64,000 bases of DNA. It comes from Piliocolobus tephrosceles. Lineage: Eukaryota; Chordata; Mammalia; Primates; Cercopithecidae. The notes under the pieces are model-generated. The model did not search any database. It was not told the origin of the DNA and saw only the letters and a list, made by a program, of their open reading frames with translations. Shown piece by piece: positions 1 to 11,289 of this stretch; within the stretch, counting starts at the first letter, position 1; the number at the start of each line of letters is the position of its first letter. The position numbers were made by a program, and so were the translations under genes. Location of the stretch: the NCBI RefSeq assembly GCF_002776525.5, contig NC_045453.1, forward strand, positions 35,961,702 through 36,025,701, in the 5' to 3' direction.

Positions 1-44
1 CTCAAGTAAATAAATAAATTAATTAATTAATTAAAAAAAAAAAA
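1..44. repeat. AT-rich simple repeat (TAAA/TTAA) at left edge
   Basis: TAAA and TTAA units ending in a 13-base A run; possibly the tail of a retroelement cut by the window edge. Confidence 0.6.
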
Positions 45-1375
45 ACCTGGACAGCCAAGGCCCCAGGGCTGGCCCTGTGCAAGTCTCCTGTCGGCAATGG
101 GCTCAACTGGTAGGGTCTATAGGCTGAGGGAGCCAGGAGCGGGCAAACATCCCACTCTGGTCCCAGAGGGCACCGTGCAGCTTCTGCCATCACAGGGTAC
201 ATTCCCAAGTGACAGAGGGGACATCCACCCTGAGCAGCTCCACTGTTGGGGGCCCCAGGCTGTGTGGCTGGGCTGAGCTGCCAGCTCCCAGGCAGGACGC
301 TGAGGTCGGAGGGCCTGGCCCTTTTCTGATGTCCAAGCTCTGGCAGGGGCGTGTCCTGCTGGACGGCACTGGACAGTCCTCACAGGCTGAGGGAAGTACA
401 GCCCAGGGCAGTGAGGGGAGGCTCCTCTCCAAGGAGGGAGAACCCCCAGGCCAGGGTGCTTTCTTAAGCACTCAGGACCGCTCCCCAAAAAGCAGGCCTC
501 TCCCATACCTGCTTGGGAAAAGTGAGGCTTTAGAGTCCACGAGACAGATCTGCTCCAACCCGGGAAGTGCAGAGACCAAAGCTGGGAGAGGCTTGCTGAG
601 GACACCTGCCGAGGGGCCTTGGGATCTAGGCCAGAAGTGCAGCATGGCTGGGAGCCCCTGGGCCCATCCGGAGGGGGCTGAGTGGTGACCGACACCCTCG
701 CTTCACACCAGGCACCCACTGCCCCCCACTCAGACACCTCCCCTGCTGCCAATACTGAGACCTGGTGGCTCGGCCGAGCCTTTGGGAGGACAGACCGGTG
801 GTCATGGCCACGTGCCCACCGTTCAAGGCCCCAAGAAGCCCTCTCCACTGCTGCTGTGCCCGAGGTTCCTGCAAGGAACACACCTTGCTTCCGCGGTGAG
901 ACTCGTGGTGCTGTTTTGGGCTTTTCCACCTCTTTCCTTCACAGGGTCCTGAGGCACTGCACCAGGGAGGCCTGGCCGGGCACACACAGGACAGTGGGAA
1001 GTAAGCACCAGGGCCTGGCCTCCTGCCCGAGGGGTCAGCCAGCCGCTGACCACGTCCTGTAGCTACTAACACGAGCTTTGCACCCAAGAACAAGTCCCAG
1101 CCCCTGACTCCCCAGTTAACCCCCAAACACTACAGAGTGTTGGCCACAGTCACATATGTCCAGCCCCAGAGGGGCCTCGGCCTCCTCCCTGGGCCTCCAA
1201 GTCCCCTTGCTGCCATTCTCTGCCCTGGGTTCCCCCACCTTCGCCTTCGAATCACCCCATGCACACGTGGAGCCCCTGGCAAGGTTCGCCTGCGCCAGGA
1301 TCCCACCACTGCCTCTACCTCCGGCGGCCATGCAGGCCGGCTGACCAAGTCCCTACTGGGCACGTATTGGACCCC
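45..1375. other. intergenic, no gene seen
   Basis: GC-rich unique-looking sequence. Open frames on both strands are short, overlap each other and resemble nothing. Confidence 0.6.
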
Positions 1376-1377
1376 AA

Positions 1378-1765
1378 ATTTCCTGTCCATCAGACCCTCA
1401 CACTGTGAGCTTATCTGGAATTAGGGTCTTTGCAGACATAATGAAGGGAAAGATACTGAGATGAGGTCACCATGCTTGAGGGTGGGCCCCAAATCCAGTG
1501 AGACAGAGAAGCAGAGACGGACACAAATTTGGAGGAGACCATCACGTGAAGAGGGGGGCTGAGGCTGGAGGGTACGGCCACAAGCCCAGGGACGCTTGGG
1601 GCCACTGAAAGTTGGAAGAGGCAGGAAGGACACCCCCCCACCAACAGAGCTCCTGGAGGAAGCAGGCCCTATCCACACCTTGATTTCAGACCCTTGATCT
1701 CCAGAACATGAGGGAAGGATTTTCTGTTGTTTTCTGGCTCCCTCCGAAGCTCTTAGTGCTGTGGG
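1378..1765 (+). mobile_element. LTR remnant, ERVL-MaLR (MLT1-like) type
   Basis: Carries the word order of MaLR LTRs: GGGTCTTTGCAGACATAAT, GATGAGGTCACC, GTGGGCCCCAAATCCA, then CACCTTGATTTCAGAC, CTCCAGAACATGAG and TTTCTGTTGTTTTCTGG. Old, diverged and non-coding. The subfamily is not certain. Confidence 0.55.
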
Positions 1766-2369
1766 GCTGCGGACTGGTCTCCTGGCTGACCAGGGAGCCC
1801 GTGCTGAGAGGGCCACTGCTCAGCCCTGCATGCACCCAGCGTCCAGCGTGAGGCCTGGCCATCATTGTGTCCCAGTAGATATCGGTCAAACATGGAATGA
1901 AAGAACCTTGCAGTCAGACACAGGGTTGAATGAGCCCTTTCCAGGCCATGCTCTAAGCTCCACATGGCGTGTGGAGCCCCTGGTAAGGGGGCCCAATGGG
2001 GTCCACAAACACCTCCCGGCCTGAACAAGGGGAGTCCCAGCCTTTCCATGGTCTCTGGAGATTTGGGACACTTGTGAATCATGCATCGGCTTTACAGGAC
2101 GCTCTGGGGCTCAGGGAGGTGACAGGTCAACAGTTGGACAGATCATCCAGGGAAGCTCCCAGAAAGCTGGGCAAGCTCGGGCAGGCAGGTACCGGGTGTC
2201 TCCCAGGACCTGCAGCAAATGCCCTCCCTACCTGCCCAACCCCACCCCCTGCCCCAGACAGACAGCACGGCCTCTGCCTGCCGAGAAAGGTGAGCACCCA
2301 GCATGAACAGATTCAGGGCCTCCTGCTGCCCCAGAGGACGTCTACATTCATCAACCCTTGACGTGGTTT
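1766..2369. other. intergenic, no gene seen
   Basis: Unique GC-rich sequence without recognised features. Confidence 0.5.
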
Positions 2370-2680
2370 TCAATTAGCGTGGAGGAACCAGGGTTTATCG
2401 CTCTTCTCCGTCACTCCATTTATATTTAATGCATTTATTGCCCACATTCTATATCAGGAACAACTGCCTACGAGGCTGCCCATCCCCAGGGAGCAGGGTT
2501 TTATTTTCCTTTCCTCGCAATCGATCGGAGATTAAGTTGCTGTGTAGCTTTTTATTGGAGAAGCACATTTGCTGTGTTTAACAGGAAACCAGAGCGGGAA
2601 GCTCAGCGTGGGCCATAAATGATTTTGCTTCCATTGATCAAAGAAAAGAGTGCTCACATCAGTCATCATCACCCAACGCA
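2370..2680. promoter_or_regulatory. candidate conserved non-coding element (AT-rich island)
   Basis: An AT-rich, non-repetitive island in GC-rich surroundings. It contains TTTATATTTAATGCATTTATTG, a CDX/HOX-like CCATAAA followed by TGATTTT, an inverted CCAAT (TATTGGAG) and a TCF/LEF site ATCAAAG (2637-2643). No repeat family or reading frame explains it. Confidence 0.3.
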
Positions 2681-3939
2681 CTCTCTGAGGGCACCCTATA
2701 TATGCTCAGGCACACACATGCACACGGGCACACGCTCTCCAAGAGGAGAGAGAGCCTTGAGATGCTCCCTCTCCGGGTAAGGCAGAAATACCCATGCACA
2801 CACAGGCTGTTTTCTGTCTTTCTCGCCGAGCTGATTAAGAGTTAGTGGCTGACTTTGGGCCCAGTTCACTTGATTTCTTGATCCTGATGTGCCACTGACT
2901 TCAAGGCAGAGTTAAGTTCTTCCATGCCCAGAAATGCAAGAAATTTTGCATTACTTTTGGGGTGTTTGCTGTGATTTCTCACCCACCTCCACCCAAGACG
3001 AAAATGATGACCCTCCCACCATGTCTTCCTGGAAATTAGAACCAGGCCTTGCACCCGGCATCCCCCAGAGCCAGCAGACCCTTAAACTTGTGTTTGTCTG
3101 GCATGTCCCATGCAGGGCAAACAGGATCCCAGCTCAGATGCCCCCAACTCGAACTAACACCAGCGAAGAACAAATACCAACCCCACTCAGAAACGGCTCC
3201 TCCCACTTTCTGCCCAAGAGTCTGATTCCTCAGTGATTCATCGGTGTCCACCAGAAACACCTCGTGGGCCCTGGACAGAACAATCCCTCCAGGACCCACA
3301 CAGAGGGACGGTGGGAGGGAAGGGATGTGCTGGGGAGAGTTGGGGACTGTCCCAATGGCTCCTGACACTGCCCTCGGCTCCCCCACAGCCTCCTAGTGGC
3401 TTCACCAGGGGTGGACACCTGGACTCTATCACAGCTGAAAGCCCCACCTGGCCTGTGAGGGAGCATCTGCAGCCCCGGACAGCGGCCCTGAAGTTGGCCC
3501 TGTGTAGAATGGTGGACCCTTTGGACCCACATTGGTCCATGGAATGGCGGAAGCCCATTGTCCTTCCCGCTGGCTGGGGCCTGAGCGTCAAAGTCATTTT
3601 GCTTCAGCATCGAGGAACCCGGGAGGGCTGAAGGCCAACACTCCATCCCACCATGCTGATGGCAGCCACAGCTCCCCAGTGACTCAGGTTTGGGGATCCT
3701 GGTTGGTGATAATGAAGTGAGCAGCACAGGATGCGCTGCCAGGGCCAGGGGTCTATGTCCCCACGTCCCCTACCCCTGAGCAGGTGAGCTGGTACCAAGA
3801 CAGGCGGCAGGTGCCCTCCCAAGTCTTTGAGACGCTGCTGGCAGGAAGTGGCCCCCTCCAGATCCGTCCTCTCACACACACGGGCACTTGCCATGGCACA
3901 GAGACGTGTTCCGCCCGAAGCCTGTGGGTTACTGGCTTG
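2681..3939. other. intergenic, no gene seen
   Basis: Unique sequence; a short CACA-rich patch near 2710-2740. Open frames of 100-165 codons overlap in several frames and lack any protein signature. Confidence 0.5.
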
Positions 3940-4260
3940 GGCTTTGGGGGAGGAAAAGGGAAAAGGGAGGAATTGCTAGGCAACCAGCCAGGGGTTGCTA
4001 TGGTATTTTCAAGAGAGCGGCAGGGCCAATCAGGGCTGACTGCAGGCAGGCGGAGGCGGGAGCCGCGATGTCACAGCAGCTCAGACAGAGAGGAGCACTC
4101 TGCTGCACAGGCCTGGGGAGGGCGGGCGCCTCATGAATATGCATCAGACTGATTGAGGCAAAGTCAATTAACGACTTGACAGCTTGATTTCCTCTGGATT
4201 CTACTCTTCTCCTTTAACCATTTGGCTGACACAGGGCAGGCTCCCTGCTTTCCTGCTGGC
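3940..4260. promoter_or_regulatory. candidate distal enhancer/promoter with RFX, NF-Y, POU and homeodomain motifs
   Basis: A dense motif cluster. There are two X-box-like RFX sites (ATTGCTAGGCAAC 3972-3984; GTTGCTATGGTAT 3994-4006) and a CCAATCA NF-Y box (4026-4032). There is also a POU homodimer MORE-type motif ATGAATATGCAT (4133-4144), a homeodomain TCAATTAA (4164-4171) and a MEIS/TGIF TGACAG (4177-4182). The clean spacing and the sharp drop in GC content against the flanks suggest a conserved neural element. Its link to MIR124-3, 12.7 kb away, is inference. Confidence 0.4.
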
Positions 4261-7200
4261 CCCGGAGTTTTCTAACAGGTCCAATTTGCTTTCCTAATCT
4301 TGGCCTGGCCCAGGGGTCCTGGCACTGCTTGGTGCTGTTTCTGCTGAAATATTCTGCCGCCTGTGCAGGCAGCCAGGTCGCTGGTCCCACAGTGGGTCCC
4401 TTGGTGCCCTGGTGAGGCTTGAATTCCTGTCTGGGACCAGGCACAGTGCAGCAGAGCTCCTGCAGGAGATGGTCCAGTTGCCCCCCCTTGGACAGTCACC
4501 AACCAGCGACCACAGGCCTGGCTGACACACATCTGGGCAATGGCCTCACAACCCCTGGGAGCTTCTAGGCACAACTAGTTTTGGGGGTGACGGCTGGAGA
4601 AAGCTGGGGGCCAGCCCAGGACAGGATCTCCTTCTTGGGCTCTGCAGCAGTTTCTCATCTACTGCAGTGGGGTTCTGGCCAGAGCAGTCAGAAAGCATGA
4701 AGGAGGCACGGCTCACTTCCTCCACATACCTCCTGGGATGTGGCTGTAAAATTGGGGTCACACCATCGATCCAGGGGGCGCAAAGCCTGGGGCAGGGACC
4801 CCAGCTCTGCCAGAACCCCCAGGGGGCTAGCAGGGTCTTTGCTGGATTATATTTCTCCTTCGTTTCATTATTTTCCCCAGTGAATTCTGAGAATTCCGTT
4901 CTGCCCTGAATCATACACAGCTCTGCTCTTTTGACAGCTTCAAAAGTGGACATACTGTTGTGTCCAGTGAGGAGAATGTCAGCCCTATGATCAATGCCCC
5001 ACATGGTGGTGGGAAGAGGCTGGGATGCCTCAAGTCCCGGGCCCAGAGGAGGGTGGGCCTCACAAAACTTGGGTGCAGGGTGTTGCAGAGGTCCGTGCAA
5101 GACGGGACCAAGAAGCTGGAAGCTAAGCCCCACTGGGAAGTCCCCTTGACCAGAACCCAGTTCTGGACGGATGAATCAGTAGCCAAAGAGGGCCACAAAC
5201 TCTGGGTACTGGCCCCGTGCCTGACTCTAGGGGCAGAGACACACGGGCACTCAGGGCTGAGGACTCAGGTGGAGGGGTCTGGGGTGGGAGGGTTGGTTGG
5301 TGGCAAGGAACGCACAGGAAGAACACAGTTACCGGCCATGGGCCTGGATCCTGTTCACGCACCTCAGGCCCACACGGTGGGCAGGATGGGTTAGAACCGC
5401 CACCTGGATCCAATCGTCCAGGTAGGGGCAGCCCAGGAAGGCGCTCCTGGGAGCAGACCCCAGGTTCCCTGTTGCAGCTGACCCCACGGCCCGCAGGCCG
5501 CCTAACCTCCCTGCTGCGACTCCCCTTTGCTTGGCCTGCAGAAGGTTCTCAACCGCAGCCAGGCAAGGTCCTTAGGCGCCTTTGAGGCCAAGACATTTGC
5601 CCCTGATCCACTGACCATGGGCTCTCGGGAGGGCAGCCACACCCCTCTCACCATCGGCCTTCACCTGGGCCCAGCCCTCATGGCAGACAGACTCAGCCAG
5701 CACCTCCCACTGCCCCTCAGTTGGGAGGAACCCCACTGTCACCTGGGGCTCCCGTCTGCAAGCTCCAGGTGGTAGGACCGACCTGGGTCACTCTCGAACC
5801 CCACACTCAGCTTGTGGCCCCCACACATGCTCACCACCCATCACCGCAACCCTTCAAAGAGCAAGGGCCCACACTGCACCCTCACGGCAGAGGTAGCCTT
5901 CTGAAGAGAGGGCGGGCACACATGGAGGGGACTGTTCCGCACTGAACTGAAAGACTCGGGCTGCCCTGAGCTTTTGACGCGGGAGGCACCTGGACAAGCA
6001 GGGAGGGCAGAGCCACTCACAGAGCTCAGGGCCAAGCTCATGGCCAGGGACAACTTCTCTGGGTCCTACTGCCCCGAATCCTCCATTAGGCCCACAACCG
6101 ACAAGGAAGACATCACCCTTGACCCCAGCTCTTGAGAGAGCCCCACTCAAGGAAGGATGAGAGTGAGCACCTCCTGTCCCTCCCTGGCCCAAAGCCCTCC
6201 AGCTGCCCCTTCTGCCCAACACCTGTGGTGCCCCTGCACTCAGCAGCTGCTTCGTGTATGCTCCACGGACAGGGAAGTGAACACCTGGGCACCCACACAA
6301 GGAGGTGGCCTGCACTTATATTGGGATGAAGGGACGTGTACTTCCACCAGAGGCTGGGGCCGCCCATCGGCCCACATTCCCCAAAGTGCACCCTGGGTCG
6401 CACCTCGAAGTTGCTCTGAAGAAAGACCAGGGCCTCCTCCTGGAAGCCGAAGTCTCCTGGGTCTTCACTGCTGTTGTTCCCTCCACATGGGAGGGTGGGG
6501 GCTGCCACCACGTCACTGCACAGGGTGCACCCTCAGACAGCATGCACCCCAGGGCACGCAGCAAACGGCAGAGCTGGCCTCCACCAGGGTTGTGCGGGAC
6601 TGCACTAGATCCAGCTTTCCGGGGCTCCAGGGGGTTCCTCGCCAGCTCCTCTGAACATGCTACAGGCCCAGCTGACTGTCGCTTTCACTGTTAGGGAGCA
6701 TGAGGCATTAGATCCAATCCTGTGACACTGCTGTGTTGTCAGGAAGGGGCCATGCCGAGGGGCACCACTAGGCCAGGCCTCAAGGCCTCAGCTCCAGAAC
6801 GCCTCACCCAGAGCAAGACCCAGGGGTGTCTGCAGGACAAAGACATTGGAAGGAAGAAGAGGGAGAAGCCAGAAAGGTGGAGGTCTCCGAGAAGATGATG
6901 TGTGGTGACACCAGGACCTGAGGGCTCCCCAGCATGTGGTGGATGTGCTGCCTGTCTTGGTGTCCATGAAACTTTGGATGAGGAACAACAGGAGGACAGG
7001 ACCCAGGCAGGAGCTGCCTGCTCAGGGAGCGACACACCAGGTGGAAAGAACAGAGCCCGGGACGCTGAGGACGGGAACAGAATCACGGGCACCTGGATGA
7101 CCAGGAGGACGAGAGAATAAGGAGGGGAAAGGAGGAAGGCCTTCAGGTCAGTTCTGCTCTTCTCCCAGAGACAAACTCACTACAGGACGTCCCACAGGGC

Positions 7201-7274
7201 ACCCGGCCACTCTGGAGGCTCAAGTCACCATGCACAGGGCCGGTGAGACCTCGGGGACGGCCTCCCAGTCTTTC

Positions 7275-7345
7275 CTGCAGGGCCTGGTTTGAATCGGCTG
7301 CTCCTGCAGCCCCAGTCTCATCATCTGTGAAACATGGACAAGGAA
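7275..7345 (+). mobile_element. possible MIR fragment
   Basis: CCCAGTCTCATCATCTGTGA followed by an ATGGACA stretch resembles the MIR core segment (CTCAGTTTCCTCATCTGTAAAATGG in consensus form); short and diverged. Confidence 0.3.
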
Positions 7346-7590
7346 ACCCATTTTATAGCCACAGCTCAGTCTTTGACTAAGTCATATCCTCATTGCCCCT
7401 GTTTCCACAGAGCAGACACTGATGTCCAGACATCCAGACGGGCAGCCACCGGCTCACGGGAATGGCCAGTCCGTCCTGCCGAGGCCACTGGACATGCCAA
7501 ATCCCTCCTGCAACACATTGCTCTCCATTCCCTCAACTAACAATTACCACATTAATTCCAGATTCAGAATCACTCATGCTTCCCACCAGC

Positions 7591-7673
7591 ACTCAGCCCC
7601 ATCTCAGTCCCCACCTCGACCCCTCCTCAGCCCCACCTCAGCCCCCACCTCAGTCCCCACCTCAGCCCCACCT
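7591..7673 (+). repeat. CCCCACCTCAG minisatellite (about 12-bp unit)
   Basis: About six to seven imperfect copies of CTCAGYCCCCAC in tandem. Confidence 0.7.
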
Positions 7674-10589
7674 GGGAATGAGGAGCAGACTGCTGGGACC
7701 CCATCCTCACCCACACCTGCATGGCGGGGCTGCTGGCTGCCTTGATCTGTCCCCGCAGGGACTGATATCCTGTGGCACCCCGAGCTCCCTGGTGACCCTC
7801 TTCCAGCCAGCACACAGCAGAGTCCCCAAGGCTCGGCATAGGGGCTCTGCAGGCAGTGGTGAGATGCAGGGTCTGCGTTTCCCAGGTTGGGCAGTGCAAA
7901 GCCAGGAGCAAAGGCACCCCTCACCTTGTGGCACCTCCTGCCCCTGCTGGCAGAGCCCACGGATCCCAGGCACCGATGGGGAGGGCAGTGTGGCTCCTTC
8001 CCAGGCCTCAGGGAGTACAGGGACATCTGGGCAGAGGATGGGCAGGATTTCAGGCATCCGACCCCCTGCTAGGGGAAGCCCCCAGAAATCAGGAATTGGG
8101 GCCTCGGGAGCTGGGCAAGCCTGGTCCATTCTCTAGAAGTTTCTCCTCCTGCAGGGCTGGAGAGATAGGCTGCTTTTCTGGGCTGTTCTCTGTAAATGCT
8201 CCCCCACCATCCCTGGGTGGGGATTCCTCTTCCCAAAGCCTGCAGGGCCTGAAGGGTGAGCCCCTCACTTGGGCTCTGCAGCCTCCATCGTCAACACTCA
8301 GGGTTCCTGTCCTTCTCCTCTCCCTGCACCCTCCCCTCAGCATTGGGTGGGGGGTCAGGGTCTGGCCCTCAATATCCCTGTGAATTTGGCGATTGCATCA
8401 CTCTTACCACTGCCACCTTCCCTGTTCTGCTCAGAGCCAGGTCACTCAACTCCGCCCCAGTCTCCTGGGGCAGCTCTGAGCTTCTGCACAGTCACCTTCA
8501 GAATCCAGGCACCTCCCAGTCCCTGGATCTCCCAGCCCTGTTTCATCCCATGTTGCGTGGAGCTCAGGAAGGGCCTGAGCTCTCCCCATCCCTGCCTCTG
8601 GCGCCACCCCTGCCTGGCATGCTCAACAGCCTCACTGGTCCCCCACTGGAAGGCCCTTCCCTTCCATCGACCTGCATAGAGACTGTTGCTGGTGGGGGAG
8701 CCAGGGTGGACGTGTCTCTCTGGGCTCCCAGAGCTTCTCCCCTGGTCTGAGGGGCAGGAATTCCTGCCATTGACGCATTCCCTCCCGGTAAAGACAACTG
8801 GCAAAGAAACAGACGGCACCCTCGAGCTGAGGATCGCAGGAGGGTTTAACAAGCGGCACGGGCAGTTTGTGGGGAAACCCAGGGACAGAATGGCATCCTG
8901 GGGCTGGAGAGGTTGAGGCTGCCTCCCCTCCAGACCAGAGGGACGTGGGGAGTAGCCCTGCAAGGTGCATGGGGGCCGACACTCCCTCCCCTCCTTTCCC
9001 TCACACCCTCCCCTCCCTCAGCCAAAGTCAGGCTCAGAGCCCATGGTGCAGCACAGGCGGCCACCAGAGCCAAGGGGAGGAGGGGAACACGGGGCACTGG
9101 CTGGGATGCAGCACATCTTCACAGTCACTCATTCACATGTGAGTGAGCATTTGTGTCTAAGCCACTTCCAAGGGAAGATATAGGGAGAAAGAAGGCTTGG
9201 AAAGACTGTGGGAAACAGAGAGCTGCACAAAGTGGTCCTGGGGATGGCAAAGGGATGAGACCACGGTACACCTCCAATGGACCAGTCCATCCTTTGCCCC
9301 TGCTCCTCCCCAGCAGACACATTCAGCTGCATCTCCCGAGAATGCGGGCCCACACTCCCTTGTCCAGCCTGAGAAGCCCCCGGTGACAAGGACAGTGCCC
9401 CAGGTAGCCCCAGGGTCAGCCCACCCCAATCTGATGCCAACTCCAGGCACACCTCCCACCAAGCGAGCATGGGAGGAAAATAGCAGATTTTCAGAAGTCA
9501 CAAATCAGAGCATGAAATCCAATGCTCGACATAAGCCTTTTGTGCAGAAACCATGAGGCCCTCCAGAAGCATGGAAGCCCCTGTGGCGACAAAGCCCCTC
9601 CTACTGCTCCCCCGAAAGAAGATCTCCCTTCTATCCAGTCTTTCGTTTAAGTAACTGTGTTTTAAAGAGAGCTTTCTATTTCCACTATTAGTGGAAAATC
9701 ACTATCACTTGCCCTAAGTAAACAATACCCTAAATGAACACAATTGCACTCCAACAGGCTCACCTGCCTCTACCCACGTCCCATGGCCACTGAAGGCTCT
9801 GAGCCCAGTGCCTGGCCTCATTGTCAAAACAAGGACATTCTGGAGTGTCTGAGACTCAAGGAAGACAAGCCAGTACTAACAGGCCCGTTCTCTGCACCCC
9901 ACAGGTGTGCCATCCTTAGCCCTCTCTCCAGGATACCACCTTGTTAGGTCCACCCTGCCTGCTTTCCCACAGCTGCCCCAGGCAGAGGGCTGGGCACAAG
10001 GAACAGGCTGTGTGTCCTTCCCTGCAGCAAGACCCAGGACAGCACAGAGACCCACACCTCTCCGCGACCCGGGGAAATCCCTGGGCTCTCATGCCCCCTC
10101 CCTGCAGGGTCTGCACTGGTCAGACAGGACGGGTGCATTCTGCCTGGGGGGCCGCTGTTCTGCTCCGCCCCAGGAACCCCTCCCATTTCTTAAGCCCATC
10201 CTTCCTTGGGCTTGTCCTCTCCTCCCGTGCCCCTAGATGCCCGGTCCCAGTTACACAGGGAGGTGGGGGCCCTAGGGCAATGGCCTGGGGTGGAGGCTCC
10301 AGTTTCTCCCCAGCATGGAACACTCCTGTGGCATTTGACTTAGCGGTGGAGGGGGCATCCCCCAAGAGTGAGGTAAGAGAATGCTCATGTCCCTAAGAGA
10401 AGACAGCAGCCTGAGAAGCCCCTTTGATGGCCCTCCTTTCTTACTGGAGTCACTCCTGAGAGGTAAATGGAAGGAGATGGAGATGAGCAAGAGGAGGTTG
10501 GGGAGGAAGATGGTGCAGAGATGAGAGAGAACCAAGAAAAGGAGAGATGGCAACACATAGACCGATGGGGGAGACATTCAGAAATGAGG

Positions 10590-11020
10590 AGAATCACAGA
10601 GGCCAGAAGGAGAGACACAGAGACAGGAGAGACACAGAGACCAGGGAAGAGACAGAGATCAGGGGAGAGACAGAGAGACAAGGGGGGACACAGAGTTGGG
10701 GGAGAGACACAGAGACCACAGAGAGAGGCAGAGACCAGGGCAGAGACAGAGACCAAGTGAGAGACACAGAGACCAGAGAAAGACAGAGACCAGGGGAGAG
10801 ACAGAGACCAGGAGAGAGACACAGAGACCAGGGGAGAGACACAGAGACCAGGAGAGAGACAGAGACTGGGGGAGAGACACAGAGACTGGGGGGACACAGA
10901 GACCGGCAAAGACACAGAGACCAGGGGAAAGACTCAAGATCAAAGAGAGACACGAGACCAGGGGGAGAGACTCAGAGACAGGAGAGAGACAGAGACTAGG
11001 GGAGAGACACAGAGCCCCAG
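10590..11020 (+). repeat. purine-rich GAGACACAGAGACCAGGG minisatellite
   Basis: About 430 bp of 18-20-bp units (successive GAGACC words start at 10749, 10769, 10786, 10804, 10824, 10844). The + strand is nearly all A, G and C with few T. It gives rise to long spurious open frames on both strands. Confidence 0.85.
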
Positions 11021-11275
11021 GGGCAGGTGCTCAGAGAGTGATGGGGACCTGAACCCTGAGAAAGGACTGGCAGATGTGTCCTGGAGGGAGGGACAGAGCA
11101 AGGACCATTCCAGCCCTACCCCGAGACCATGAGCTGCAGGCCATCCAGCACCTGTCAGCCCAGCCAAGGATGGCTTTGTTCTCTGCACCCCAAGCCAAGC
11201 CACTTCTGAGGGGGCTCCACCTTTGCAGGATTGGTGCCTGGGCCAGCTAGGCCCCACAAGCGCCTCGGTGGCGGA

Positions 11276-11289
11276 GCTCCCTCTGGTGG
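11276..11289 (-). promoter_or_regulatory. CTCF-like site
   Basis: GCTCCCTCTGGTGG on the + strand matches 13 of 14 positions of the reversed CTCF core. It is 5.6 kb upstream of pre-miR-124-3. Confidence 0.4.

Larger units (their letters stand above)
4261..10530. other. intergenic, no gene seen
   Basis: GC-rich sequence with no Alu. It holds a CCCCACCTCAG minisatellite (7591-7673), a possible MIR scrap (7275-7345) and an AT-richer non-repetitive stretch at 9480-9760. No exon with matching splice sites or protein similarity was recognised. Confidence 0.5.

Noticed and set aside
3471..3490. GGACAGCG half-site as a third RE1
   Set aside because: No CAGCACC half at any allowed spacing beside it.
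4771..4785. CCAGGGGGCGC word as a CTCF site
   Set aside because: The right half fits, but the preceding bases (GAT instead of CCA) do not; weaker than the three sites reported.
10385..10999. Open frames with repeated SLCLSPGLCVS or RDTETRER peptides
   Set aside because: They are translations of the GAGACACAGAGACC minisatellite in different frames; all frames are open because the repeat lacks stops.
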